A DNA stretch of 64,000 nt from Polyangiaceae bacterium (lineage in GTDB: Bacteria; Myxococcota_A; Polyangia; Polyangiales; Polyangiaceae): contig JABTUA010000002.1 of the NCBI GenBank assembly GCA_015075635.1, forward strand, positions 496,001 through 560,000. The letters are read 5' to 3'. Shown here piece after piece: positions 46,700 to 56,536 of the stretch. A program made the translations under genes and the position numbers. How positions within the stretch are numbered: the first letter of the stretch is position 1; each line of letters starts with the position of its first letter. The notes below the pieces were generated by a model. That model was given only the letters and a program-made list of their open reading frames with translations. It did not search any database and was not told the DNA's origin.

Positions 46700-47161
46700 A
46701 TGCGTCGGAGACTCGCGTGTGCCGCGCTGCTCCCAATGGTCCTCGCCTGTGCGACCCGAGAGTCGGGGCCCGAGCCAGCTCGGACCGCCGTGGTCGTGCC
46801 CAGCGCCAGCGCGGAGCCGGAGCGCGACGAGGCCACGCCCCTCGCCACCCCGGCGCGTCAGCCTCCGCTCTCGGACTGCCGCGCGCCCGCCGACCAGAAC
46901 CTGGAGGAGGCCAAGCGGGAGTTCCAACGCGGGGTCGAGGCGATGGTCAATGACCAGCCCGAGACCGCCGCGGAGCTCTTCCTGCTCTCCTACCAGCGCA
47001 CCTGCAATCCGGCGCTGCTCTACAACCTCGGGGTCGTCCGGGAGAAGCTCGGCGATCTCGCGGGTGCCGCCGAGGCGTTCGAGGTGTACCTGTCCCGCGA
47101 GCCGGCCAGCTTCAGGACCGACGAGGTAAAGCGGCGCATTCAACAGCTGCGCGCGCAGTAG
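46700..47161 (+). CDS. Small TPR-containing lipoprotein
   Basis: The 153-residue protein has a lipoprotein signal (LPMVLAC) and a Pro/Ala/Glu-rich linker. A TPR-like pair of helices lies near 90-140 (CNPALLYNLGVVREKLGDLA). It is probably a periplasmic-facing outer-membrane lipoprotein. TAAACT at 46687-46692 is 7 nt from the ATG and no separate Shine-Dalgarno is convincing, so leaderless transcription is likely. It is divergent from the VTT protein. Confidence 0.75.
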   Translation: MRRRLACAALLPMVLACATRESGPEPARTAVVVPSASAEPERDEATPLATPARQPPLSDCRAPADQNLEEAKREFQRGVEAMVNDQPETAAELFLLSYQRTCNPALLYNLGVVREKLGDLAGAAEAFEVYLSREPASFRTDEVKRRIQQLRAQ

Positions 47162-47170
47162 GCGCAGCCC

Positions 47171-48877
<1,707 letters not shown>

Positions 48878-48947
48878 GTCGACTCCGTCGCTCCGATGGC
48901 CGGCCCCCGATGTCTAGTGTAGACGGCGCGCGAGGTCACGCGGGTAG

Positions 48948-49829
48948 CTAGCGCGCCTCGAAGAGCATCCACCATCGGGCGCGCTTGGCCGCCGGGTTGA
49001 AGTGGAGCCAGAGGTCGTCGGGCAGGTAGACGTCCGACTCGCAGTACTTGCAGCGCACGATGCGTTTCTCGCCGGCGATCTCCAGGGCCGCTAGACACGA
49101 CGGGCACTTGAAGATGACGGGCTTGGGGCCGTCGGGCCCCGGCTCGCCCGTCACCTCGCCGACCAGAAACGCGATGCCGCCGAAGATCTCGGCCGCCCAG
49201 GCCGGGGGCATTCGCGCAGCGTGCGTTTCGCCGCACTCGCCGCACTCGATGCTCGCCCGACCGCCTTTCGATGCGAGCTTCCAAGCCGCCGTCAGCGCGT
49301 TCATGTCGAGGAGCGTGAAGCACTTGCGGCAGAGCGGCGGCAGGCCGCGGCACTCCACCGTGGGCCCTCCCAGGGTGACGCCGCCGCCGCGCGCGCCCGG
49401 TGTTCGCGCGAACCCGACATCCTCGGCGACGTCGTCCTGCCAGAAGTCCCGCCCCAGCGGCTGGATGTCACCGCAACGCGTGCAGCGAGCACGCTCCACC
49501 ATACCGTTCACGGGGTAGTCGTTGCCGCACTCCGAGCACTTGTTGAGGAGCAGCAAACGGACACACTGCACCTGCGCCGGGTCGTAGCCCACGTCTTCTC
49601 CGGCGGCGCCGACCAGCGCGACTGGATCGCCCGCCGCGCAGCGGAGCTCTTCGCTGATCAGCTTGCGGAGCAACGTCCCGGAGTGCGTCGCGCGCATCAC
49701 GACGAGCTTGCCCCCGAGCGCGAAGCTGGCGAGCGGCTCGCCCTCTCGGATCGGTTGACCTTCGTCCAGCGAGAAGGCCCGGAACTCGGCGCCTCCAAGG
49801 GCTTCTGGAAGTCGTTCCGTCTTCGGCAT
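48948..49829 (-). CDS. Multi-zinc-ribbon protein with lipoyl-like N-terminus
   Basis: The 293-residue protein begins with a beta-rich region resembling a lipoyl/biotinyl hammerhead (EGQPIREGEPLASFALGGKL), but no modified Lys motif is clear. It then has five or six CxxC knuckles (CSECG, CTRCG, CRKC, CGECG, CPSC, CKYC), enough for about three zinc ribbons. No known family is recognised. TACCTT at 49836-49841 lies 6 nt before the ATG, a leaderless-type start. It is 40 bp downstream of the FGE-like lipoprotein gene on the same strand. Confidence 0.7.
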   Translation of the reverse strand: MPKTERLPEALGGAEFRAFSLDEGQPIREGEPLASFALGGKLVVMRATHSGTLLRKLISEELRCAAGDPVALVGAAGEDVGYDPAQVQCVRLLLLNKCSECGNDYPVNGMVERARCTRCGDIQPLGRDFWQDDVAEDVGFARTPGARGGGVTLGGPTVECRGLPPLCRKCFTLLDMNALTAAWKLASKGGRASIECGECGETHAARMPPAWAAEIFGGIAFLVGEVTGEPGPDGPKPVIFKCPSCLAALEIAGEKRIVRCKYCESDVYLPDDLWLHFNPAAKRARWWMLFEAR

Positions 49830-49869
49830 CGGGGCAAGGTATCAGACCCTCCGCCGAGATCTGGGGCCG

Positions 49870-51012
49870 TCAGCCGGCCGGTCGCGCACAACGGAAGCCC
49901 GTGTTGTGGCCACCCCAGAACCACGGGAGGCGGGAACCCGCGCTGATCTCGTCGCCGAGATTCACCCAGCCGCCGCCCCGGATTGCCCGGTTCGCCTTCT
50001 GGTTGGTGGTGAGCTTCGCGCAATCGACACACGGGGAGAGCGGGTAGCTCGCAGTGTCGAAGTGGTCGAGCGTGTATTCGAACATGCTCCCAAACAGATC
50101 GTGGTGCCCGAACGGACCTACTCCCTTCGGCTTCGACCCCACCGGCGGCGGAGACCCCTGCGGGCTGATGCCATACACGGCGTGCTCGGCGTCCACCGCG
50201 GTGTCGCCCCAGGGGTACTTCCGGGGCGCCTTCCCTTGGCCGACCCAGGCGTAACCGAGCTCGGCCTCGGTCGGCAGGTATCCGCCGTCCCAGATGCAGA
50301 ACGCGTACGCCTGAGGGAAGCTGACGCAGTTCATCGGCAGCGCGTCTTTCGGGCCCGGGGTCGACGAGAAAGTCGAGGACGCACCACCCCCCGGGCACTC
50401 GGCGATCTTCGCCTCCCACTCGGCCAGCGACGCCCAGAGCTCGACCGAGAGCTCCGACAGCCAACCCGGCTCGCCGGCCACGGGCTCGGGCTGGTGTTTG
50501 CCGGAGCCGTCCACAGGCTTGAAGCCCTCGTTCACCACTGCCATGACGAAGCTCCGAAAGCGGCCCACCGTGACCTCGAACGCGTCCAGGCGAAATGCGC
50601 CGACCGTCGCCTCGAACGCCGACTCGGTCTTCGCGTCGCGCTGGAATGCGCCGGCGGGGATCGGCAAGCTCTCGCAGCAGCTGTGACCCGGAACGCAATC
50701 CGCCAATCCCTTGCAGCTGGGCGGTTCGGCTCCGCCGCCAGCACCGCCGGTGCTCGTGGCACCTGTCCCGCCCAAACCTCCGGAGCCCGCGGCGCCACCC
50801 GTGCCTGCGACACCGCCCACGCCCGCGTCGCCGCACTGGCAGTCCCCGAACTGACCCCCGCTGCACGCCCGTACGCTGGCCTGCCCACCCGGACAGGAAC
50901 ACTGCTTCAGGTCACCCGGGGCGCAAGTGTCCGCGGGGTTGGTGGACGACGAGCTACAGCCCGCGAGCACGACGAAGAGCAGGCCCAAGCACGAGATCCG
51001 AGCGCGCGGCAC
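49870..51012 (-). CDS. Formylglycine-generating-enzyme-like lipoprotein
   Basis: The 380-residue product has a lipobox (VVLAGC), a Cys-containing segment and a Gly/Ala linker. A FGE-sulfatase domain follows from about 110, with PMNCVSFPQAYAFCIWDGGYLPTEAEL, YPWGD and a closing GFRCARP. The domain matches SUMF1-type proteins, which oxidise a Cys of sulfatases, but many bacterial members have other or no catalytic roles. The two Cys needed for copper binding in true FGEs cannot be assigned with certainty. Confidence 0.8.
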   Translation of the reverse strand: MPRARISCLGLLFVVLAGCSSSSTNPADTCAPGDLKQCSCPGGQASVRACSGGQFGDCQCGDAGVGGVAGTGGAAGSGGLGGTGATSTGGAGGGAEPPSCKGLADCVPGHSCCESLPIPAGAFQRDAKTESAFEATVGAFRLDAFEVTVGRFRSFVMAVVNEGFKPVDGSGKHQPEPVAGEPGWLSELSVELWASLAEWEAKIAECPGGGASSTFSSTPGPKDALPMNCVSFPQAYAFCIWDGGYLPTEAELGYAWVGQGKAPRKYPWGDTAVDAEHAVYGISPQGSPPPVGSKPKGVGPFGHHDLFGSMFEYTLDHFDTASYPLSPCVDCAKLTTNQKANRAIRGGGWVNLGDEISAGSRLPWFWGGHNTGFRCARPAG

Positions 51013-51117
51013 GCCTCATCTTGAAGCGAATGCCGCCTGGCAACAAGTGTAGTTCGTTCACGGACCCCGGCTCGGCGCGCCGGAATGGTCCCCTGGCGCT
51101 TGGCGTCGACACCGGCG

Positions 51118-51186
51118 ATGCGCGCTCTCCTCGCCGTCTCGCTGCTGCTCTCGACCACGAGTGGGTGCGCGAAGCGCCCGAAGTGA
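51118..51186 (+). CDS. Possible 22-residue lipoprotein
   Basis: The reading frame MRALLAVSLLLSTTSGCAKR (then PK) has a complete signal with lipobox TSGC and almost no mature part, like entericidin-type or regulatory small lipoproteins. It lies between two minus-strand genes and has no clear ribosome-binding site, so expression is unproven. Confidence 0.35.
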   Translation: MRALLAVSLLLSTTSGCAKRPK

Positions 51187-51191
51187 GGCGG

Positions 51192-52100
51192 TCAGAAGAC
51201 CGCGTGTGCGAGCACCGGCACCATGAAGTACAAGAGGCAGAACGCCGCGGCAGGCTCGGGCGAGAAGCCGAGATCCCTGAGCAGGGCTCCCTGATACCCC
51301 GCGGAGTTGACGCGGACGCCCTTCAGGTCGTGGACGACGCGATCGATCTCCCGCGCGAGCAACATGCTCCGTCCAGAGGCCCTGCCGTAGCGCTCCGCCA
51401 GCGCGAGTTTCGGTGGAACGCGCTCGTCGACCCCGAGCAACGGTCGGCCGATGCCCAGCACACGCTCGCCGCTGGCGAGCCGCTCCCGCAGCAGGGGCTC
51501 GAGCGCTGCACCGCGGCCGAGCTCGTGCTCCAGGCCGGCGAGGAAGCGCATGAACCCAGCCACCGGCGTCACCGCCATCTGCGAGGTGCAGAGCGTCGCG
51601 AGGCCGGCGGTCACGGCCTCGACCAGGCTGCCTCCGCCGGCGGAGACGCGACGAGTGACCGCCAGCGGCCAGATCCGGACGTCAGCCAGCTGCGTGAGCA
51701 CTCCCTCGTGACCGAGCAGCTCGGCGTCCGCGGCAGAAAGCTCGACCCCGGCGATGGCGAGGGCGGCGACCTGGAGGAAGGACTTCTGTCCGAGCAGCTC
51801 GCCGAACAGGAGCCGGCCTCGAAGCTCGTGGTCCCCGACGTCGAGTCGCATCCGCGCGAGCTCGGGCTCGCTCTGGAGCTCGGGCTCGATCTCGGCGAGC
51901 CGCTGGTGTGGGCACGGCGTGGCGACGTGGAGCTCCTGGATGCGCTCGCTCATTCGCGCCAAGAGCGCGACTCCCTCTGCGACGCTGGCGGGTCTCGCGC
52001 TGGCGAGCGCCACCACGAGCAGCATCGCCGGCGCGGCGCCGCAGCCGGCGGCCAGGCGGACGTTCTCCAGCACTCGCGAGTCGAGCCGATGGTCAGACAT
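51192..52100 (-). CDS. Citrate-synthase-like protein with altered active site
   Basis: The 302-residue protein follows the fold of short citrate synthase/citryl-CoA lyase-like proteins: LRGRLLFGELLGQKSF (93-108), RVSAGGGSLVEAVTAGL (151-167), a region equivalent to GxGHP (216-220) and the ending VNSAGYQGALLRDLGF. In active enzymes the two catalytic His occur in an HGGA loop and in GxGHP. Here the first place reads CTSQMAVT and the second GIGRP (Arg219). So it is probably not a normal citrate synthase. Its start overlaps the end of the TPP-enzyme gene by 8 bp, implying joint expression. Confidence 0.7.
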   Translation of the reverse strand: MSDHRLDSRVLENVRLAAGCGAAPAMLLVVALASARPASVAEGVALLARMSERIQELHVATPCPHQRLAEIEPELQSEPELARMRLDVGDHELRGRLLFGELLGQKSFLQVAALAIAGVELSAADAELLGHEGVLTQLADVRIWPLAVTRRVSAGGGSLVEAVTAGLATLCTSQMAVTPVAGFMRFLAGLEHELGRGAALEPLLRERLASGERVLGIGRPLLGVDERVPPKLALAERYGRASGRSMLLAREIDRVVHDLKGVRVNSAGYQGALLRDLGFSPEPAAAFCLLYFMVPVLAHAVF

Positions 52101-53823
52101 CTGGAGCTTCCCCGCGGAAGTGGCGAATGGCGGCGGAGCGTGTCTCGCGAGTCAAGGACTCGCTCGGGTCGATGCGGACGTCGAGCACGATGGGGCCCGA
52201 CCGGGACCGGAGCGTTTCGGACAAGCACGCCCGCTCCAACTGCTCCGGCCGCTCGATGCAGACGCCCGCGGCCCCGAGCGCTCTGGCCACGAGGGCGAAA
52301 TCGCCGCGCGCGTGGGCGAGCCCGTCCGGGGAGCGTCCGTAGACGGCCTGGAACCCGTGCTCGACCATGTTCCAGCGCGCGTCGTTCATCACCACGAAGA
52401 CCAGCGGCAAGCGCTGCTCGACGGCGGTCAAGAGCTCGCCCAAGAGCATCGAGAAGCCTCCGTCGCCGCACAGGCAGATCACGCGTTCGCCCGGGCGCGA
52501 GCGCTGGATGCCGAGGGCAGCGCCCACACCGCTGCCCATCGAGCCAAAGCCGAGAAGATTGTGGAAGCGGTCGGGCGAGTCGACGCCGACGTAGTGGAGG
52601 GCGAAGGCCAGGTGCTCGCCGATGTCGGAGCACCAGATGGCGTCCGGCAACACGTCCTGCAACGCTCGGAGCACGCGGGGCGGCGCGAGCGGGACCTGGT
52701 CCGAGCGCTCGAGCTCGGGACGATGCCGGCGCAGAGGATCACCTCCGACGACGAGCGGCTGGGCGCTCCGGACCAGCACGGAGAGCACCCTTCGCAAGGT
52801 CCGACCGGCGTCGCCGACGAGGCAGTGCGTCGCCTGGACGTTCCGCCCCAGGAGCACCGGGTCCCGGTCGAGGTGGAACGTGGCCGCCGTGCCCTCGAAG
52901 ACCATGCTCCAGCCGTTCGTGCTGAGGTCGTTCAGGCGCGAGCCCACCACCAGGGTCACGTCGGGCGGAGTGACCAAGAACTGGTCCACGCTCGGGTGCT
53001 GCCCGAGGCCGGAGATCCCGAGGTACTGCGGGTGACTCTCCGGAAAGCACCCCTTGGCGTGGCCGGTGACGATCACGCGCATGCCCACGGCCTCCGCCAG
53101 CTCCAGCGTCTCCTTGCAGGCGGACCGCGCGCCGTTGCCGAGCACGAGCAGGGGTCGCTTCGCTCGTGCCAGCGCGCGCGCGAGATCCAGGCACGCCTCC
53201 CGCTCCGGAGTAGCACGGGCGAGCGGTCGCGAAGGCCCGAGCGCGAAGCTCGTCGCCGGCTGACCCGCCACGTCGAGAGGCACGGAGACGAAGACCGGCC
53301 CGGGCACGGCTCCGCACGCCGAGCCCAAGGCCCGCGCCGCGACGGACTGGGCGGCCGCCGGCGAGCAGACGCGTCCCGCCCAGCGAACGATGGGGCCGAG
53401 CACCTCGGCGGCCCTCCAGCCCTCGGCGGTCCCGTCCTGGAGCGCGCCTCGACCGCTGGCGCGCGCCGGCACCTCGCCGCCCACCACGATCATCGGGAGC
53501 TGTTCGAAGTGCGCCGACGCCACTGCGGTGATCACGTTGGTGACACCAGGCCCCGAGGTCGTCAGCACCAGGGCGGGTCGGCCCGAGACACGGGCGTGCC
53601 CCAGCGCCGCGAACGCCGCCGCGAGCTCGTGCCGTGTGGCCACGTAGGCGATCGCCTGCACGTCGCAGAGCGCGTCGAACACCGGGCTGATGGTGCCGCC
53701 CGGGATCCCCCAAGCCTGGCTGACTCCAGCGTCCGCGAGCGTCTGCAGGAACACCTGTGCAGCGGTTCGGACTTGGGTCGCAGGGCGCGGCGCCAGCTGC
53801 GCCAGGGTCGAGCGCTTGGCCAT
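52093..53823 (-). CDS. Acetolactate-synthase-like thiamine-diphosphate enzyme
   Basis: The 576-residue protein has the three-domain layout of TPP enzymes. The conserved Glu that activates the cofactor lies in ATRHELAAAFAALGHAR (about 65-81). The TPP/Mg2+ motif GDGGFSMLLGELLTAVEQ with downstream Asn (MNDARWN) lies near 455-490. Candidate families include acetolactate synthase, oxalyl-CoA decarboxylase and sulfoacetaldehyde acetyltransferase; the substrate is not decided. The ATG at 53823 is chosen over a TTG one codon earlier. The downstream citrate-synthase-like gene overlaps it. Confidence 0.85.
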   Translation of the reverse strand: MAKRSTLAQLAPRPATQVRTAAQVFLQTLADAGVSQAWGIPGGTISPVFDALCDVQAIAYVATRHELAAAFAALGHARVSGRPALVLTTSGPGVTNVITAVASAHFEQLPMIVVGGEVPARASGRGALQDGTAEGWRAAEVLGPIVRWAGRVCSPAAAQSVAARALGSACGAVPGPVFVSVPLDVAGQPATSFALGPSRPLARATPEREACLDLARALARAKRPLLVLGNGARSACKETLELAEAVGMRVIVTGHAKGCFPESHPQYLGISGLGQHPSVDQFLVTPPDVTLVVGSRLNDLSTNGWSMVFEGTAATFHLDRDPVLLGRNVQATHCLVGDAGRTLRRVLSVLVRSAQPLVVGGDPLRRHRPELERSDQVPLAPPRVLRALQDVLPDAIWCSDIGEHLAFALHYVGVDSPDRFHNLLGFGSMGSGVGAALGIQRSRPGERVICLCGDGGFSMLLGELLTAVEQRLPLVFVVMNDARWNMVEHGFQAVYGRSPDGLAHARGDFALVARALGAAGVCIERPEQLERACLSETLRSRSGPIVLDVRIDPSESLTRETRSAAIRHFRGEAPDV

Positions 53824-53876
53824 CAACTCTACCGTGAACCAGCGCTACGACGATAGTCGTCGCAGTCGAACGCGGT

Positions 53877-54485
53877 TCACTGCCAGGTGAAGTGCAGCTT
53901 CCCGTCGTAATCCGAGACCATCTCCGCGGTCACCGTCCCGACGACGCCGCAGCGCTCGAGCGTGCCGGTCGCGCCACCTTTGTGTGCGGAGTCGATCCAC
54001 ACCCACTCCTCGGCGATGTGGAAGATGAACTCTCTCGGGCCGAGCTGCTCCAGTCGCCACAGGCCGTAGTCGCACATCATGCCGCGATTCTTCTCGAGCC
54101 AGCGCAGCGCGTGTGCGGGATCGTTGCCGGTCAGGTAACGGATGAAGCGCTCTGCCTTGATCAAGGGAGATAGGGTGGGCGTCCGAAGCCACATCTCGAA
54201 GAGCGCTCGCCCCGGGTCGTCGGGATGGATGAGGACCGCCGCGGTCGCCTGTTCTCGAATGAAGTCCCGGGTGGGGTAGAGCTTGAAGGGAAAGCGCCGG
54301 CGCGCGCCCGAAGCCGCACGCCACGCGGAGAGGAGCGTGGGATCCTTGCGCACCACCGCGGCCTCGGCGAGGTTGAAGAACAGGCCGCGCGTGTGCGCCG
54401 AGCTCGGCGTGTCGCTCAGGCGCTTCGGCAGCCCGAGCTCGCTCAGGCCTCGGTCGAGATCGACGATCAGCCCGGAATTCTGCAC
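53877..54485 (-). CDS. DUF2378 (TIGR02265) protein
   Basis: The 202-residue protein belongs to a family almost restricted to Myxococcales. Recognisable parts are FFNLAEAAVVRKDP (N-terminal half) and FIFHIAEEWVWIDSAHKGG near the C-terminus, together with a predominantly alpha/beta body. It is cytoplasmic, with no signal peptide. No function is established. It is divergent from the ParB-HTH-like gene with 52 bp between starts, so a shared regulatory region is possible. Confidence 0.85.
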   Translation of the reverse strand: MQNSGLIVDLDRGLSELGLPKRLSDTPSSAHTRGLFFNLAEAAVVRKDPTLLSAWRAASGARRRFPFKLYPTRDFIREQATAAVLIHPDDPGRALFEMWLRTPTLSPLIKAERFIRYLTGNDPAHALRWLEKNRGMMCDYGLWRLEQLGPREFIFHIAEEWVWIDSAHKGGATGTLERCGVVGTVTAEMVSDYDGKLHFTWQ

Positions 54486-54537
54486 GCCCCGAAGCTACCA
54501 CCCCGCGGGGTTGATCGCGGGCCTCGGTGCTGGTGAA

Positions 54538-55230
54538 ATGACGGAGGCCATGGCCGCACGAGCAGCGAGCGCCGTCTCCGGGGTCGCGCCTGACGACTGG
54601 CGCCCGGGCTCGCTCGCCGGAGATCCGGTGCTTCAGGCGCTCGCGGACATCCGCCATCTCACCCGCGCGGCGTCCTTGCAGCTCGCGCTGGACGTCGGCG
54701 AGATCGTGTTCCACCGCATCTTCAGCGGCAACTCCGCGCGCGTGCGGCGCCGGGGTCCGAAGGACGCTTCGTTTCGCCGCCTGGCGCTCCACCCGGAGCT
54801 CCCCATGAGCGCCACCAACCTGTGGCGCGCGGTGGCCATCTACGAGCTGTCGTTACGCGTCCCGGCTCTCGGCCGGAGCCCGCGCCTCGGTGTGTCCCAC
54901 GCGCGCGCCGTGCTCGGGCTGCCGCCGAGCAGCCAGGCGAGGCTGATCGCTCGAGCCGACGCCGAGAGCTGGACCGTGACTCGACTGAGCGAAGAGGCGG
55001 CCCAGAGAAGGACCGGCCGGGGCGGGCGCCCGCGCAAGGCCGAGGTCGAACGAGCGCTCGAGACGCTGCGGCGGCTGTCGGCCCTACCCGCGACGACGCT
55101 GCTCGACAGGGACGCCATCGCGCGGATGAGCAGCGAGGACGTCGAGGTGGGGCTCGTCACGCTGCGGGAGCTGAGCGAGGTGCTCACTGAGCTCGCCCGC
55201 GAGCTCCGGCGGGTGAGCGCGAAGCGCTGA
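54538..55230 (+). CDS. ParB-HTH-like DNA-binding protein
   Basis: The 230-residue protein is helical. Residues about 118-160 (VSHARAVLGLPPSSQ, then SWTVTRLSEEAAQR) match the central DNA-binding region of ParB/KorB proteins, where GHARALL-type and SVRxxE-type helices read the parS site. The N-terminal CTPase motifs of true ParB (GERRxxA) are absent; residues 35-110 are a different helical region. Immediately after the stop codon lies a 22-bp palindrome resembling parS. Not a partition gene pair (no ParA nearby). An ATG at 54550 is an alternative start. Confidence 0.65.
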   Translation: MTEAMAARAASAVSGVAPDDWRPGSLAGDPVLQALADIRHLTRAASLQLALDVGEIVFHRIFSGNSARVRRRGPKDASFRRLALHPELPMSATNLWRAVAIYELSLRVPALGRSPRLGVSHARAVLGLPPSSQARLIARADAESWTVTRLSEEAAQRRTGRGGRPRKAEVERALETLRRLSALPATTLLDRDAIARMSSEDVEVGLVTLRELSEVLTELARELRRVSAKR

Positions 55231-55237
55231 CCGCTCG

Positions 55238-55259
55238 GGTGTTTCCACGTGGAAACACC
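55238..55259. promoter_or_regulatory. 22-bp palindrome resembling parS
   Basis: The core GTGTTTCCACGTGGAAACAC (55239-55258) is a perfect palindrome, extended by one pair on each side. From the centre out it matches the Myxococcus parS half-site in six of eight positions. It lies 8 bp after the ParB-HTH-like gene and 7 bp before the end of the convergent kinase-like gene. No T-run follows, so a terminator role is less likely. Confidence 0.6.
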
Positions 55260-55266
55260 GGCACGC

Positions 55267-56283
55267 TCAGCTGGAGCGCGCCGGCACCCGGGGTGGAGCG
55301 TCGAGCAGCGGCAAGAACACCCTCACCGTCGTGCCCACGCCCGGCTCCGAGTCGATCATCACCTCGCCCCCGGCGCGTCGCACCCGCGCGGAGACCAGGG
55401 GAAGGCCGAGCCCGAGCCGCGTCGCGCGCTCGGTGGAGAAGAACAGCTCGCTGGCGTGGGTGCGGGTCGTGGCGTCCATGCCGACGCCGTTGTCGGAGAT
55501 CTCCAGGACGACCGAGTCCTCTTCCCGAGACAGGCGCACCGAGATGGCGCCGTCCGCCGCGCCCCGTGCCGCCACTGCCTCGACCGCGTTGGCGACCAAA
55601 TTCGCCACGACCAGCGCGGCCTGCCAGCGCGGCAGGCCGACCCGGCAGCTGACCTCGACGACCTGGAGGTCGAGGCGGCCCACCTGCCGCGCGCTCGCCT
55701 CGAGCGAACGCACCACGTCCTGGACCACCTCGACGAAGTCGACGACCTCGTCGGTTGGGCGTGTGTCGACGAGCTCCTGCATCCGCTCGACGACCCGCGC
55801 CATCGCCTGGACGGAGTCGGCGATCAGCCCTGCGCGCGCGGTCCGTTCCGGGCGCTCGGCGTCCGGGGCGTCAACCAGGCGGCGGCTCTCGTCGGCGATG
55901 CGCCTCAGCGGCTCGCCGAGCTCTCGGCCGAGCGCGTTGGCCAGGAGCTCCAGCGCGGTCGTGTCGTCCTTGCGGACCAGATCGACCAACCAGAGGTCGC
56001 GGAGCAAGCGCCCGCGCGCCCGCGCCACCGTCCTGGCCACCGTGAGCTCGAAGTCGTTCCCGGTGGCGTGCGCGGCGAGCACGAAATCGTCCACGCCGAG
56101 CGCCAGGGCGCGACGCCCCTCGTCCTCGCTGCGCACCACCGCCAGCACGGGGCCCTCGGAGAGGAGGCGTGTGATGGTCGCCGCCGGACGCTCTGGATCG
56201 CCGACGACGTGCTGGTAGCGCGCGTCGGGGTCGCGGGGCACGTCCTCGCCGTCGGTCAACCAAAGCACGGTGATGCCGCCCAT
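55267..56283 (-). CDS. Histidine-kinase-like protein lacking the H-box His
   Basis: The 338-residue protein has a receiver-like N-terminal region (residues 1-90) and a two-helix dimerisation segment. A HATPase domain follows with the N-box NLVANAVEAV, DNGVGMD and GLGLPLVSARVRRAGGE. In place of the usual HELxxPL, the dimerisation helix reads RELGEPL (120-126), so Arg120 replaces the phospho-acceptor His. ATP binding may remain, but autophosphorylation at the normal site cannot occur. The ATG at 56283 starts the first strand of the receiver-like region. It converges with the ParB-HTH-like gene. Confidence 0.78.
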   Translation of the reverse strand: MGGITVLWLTDGEDVPRDPDARYQHVVGDPERPAATITRLLSEGPVLAVVRSEDEGRRALALGVDDFVLAAHATGNDFELTVARTVARARGRLLRDLWLVDLVRKDDTTALELLANALGRELGEPLRRIADESRRLVDAPDAERPERTARAGLIADSVQAMARVVERMQELVDTRPTDEVVDFVEVVQDVVRSLEASARQVGRLDLQVVEVSCRVGLPRWQAALVVANLVANAVEAVAARGAADGAISVRLSREEDSVVLEISDNGVGMDATTRTHASELFFSTERATRLGLGLPLVSARVRRAGGEVMIDSEPGVGTTVRVFLPLLDAPPRVPARSS

Positions 56284-56536
56284 GGACGCGCGGGATGTTA
56301 GCCGCGCGGAGCACGACCGGCCACTGTCGTTCGTTGCCGAGTTTCGAAATCGAATCTTCGGCGCGAGCCCGCGACGGCCGGCCCGAGCGCGCTGATCCAG
56401 CGTCAAAGCGCGGGGTCTCGGCGTCGAGCTGCAGACCCATCCCCTGGCTCGCGCTCGGGCTGATAGCAGCGATCTCATGTGCCGGGGGACGGGGACGCGC
56501 GCTCCACGCCGCTAGAGGTCGGAGGGAGAGGCCATC

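Noticed and set aside
54150..54536. Plus-strand start upstream of the ParB-HTH-like gene
   Set aside because: The upstream part is antisense to the DUF2378 gene and Arg-rich; the ATG at 54538 fits better.
55238..55259. Palindrome as an intrinsic terminator
   Set aside because: No T-run follows on either strand and there is no loop, unlike 11195-11222; a protein-binding site is more likely.
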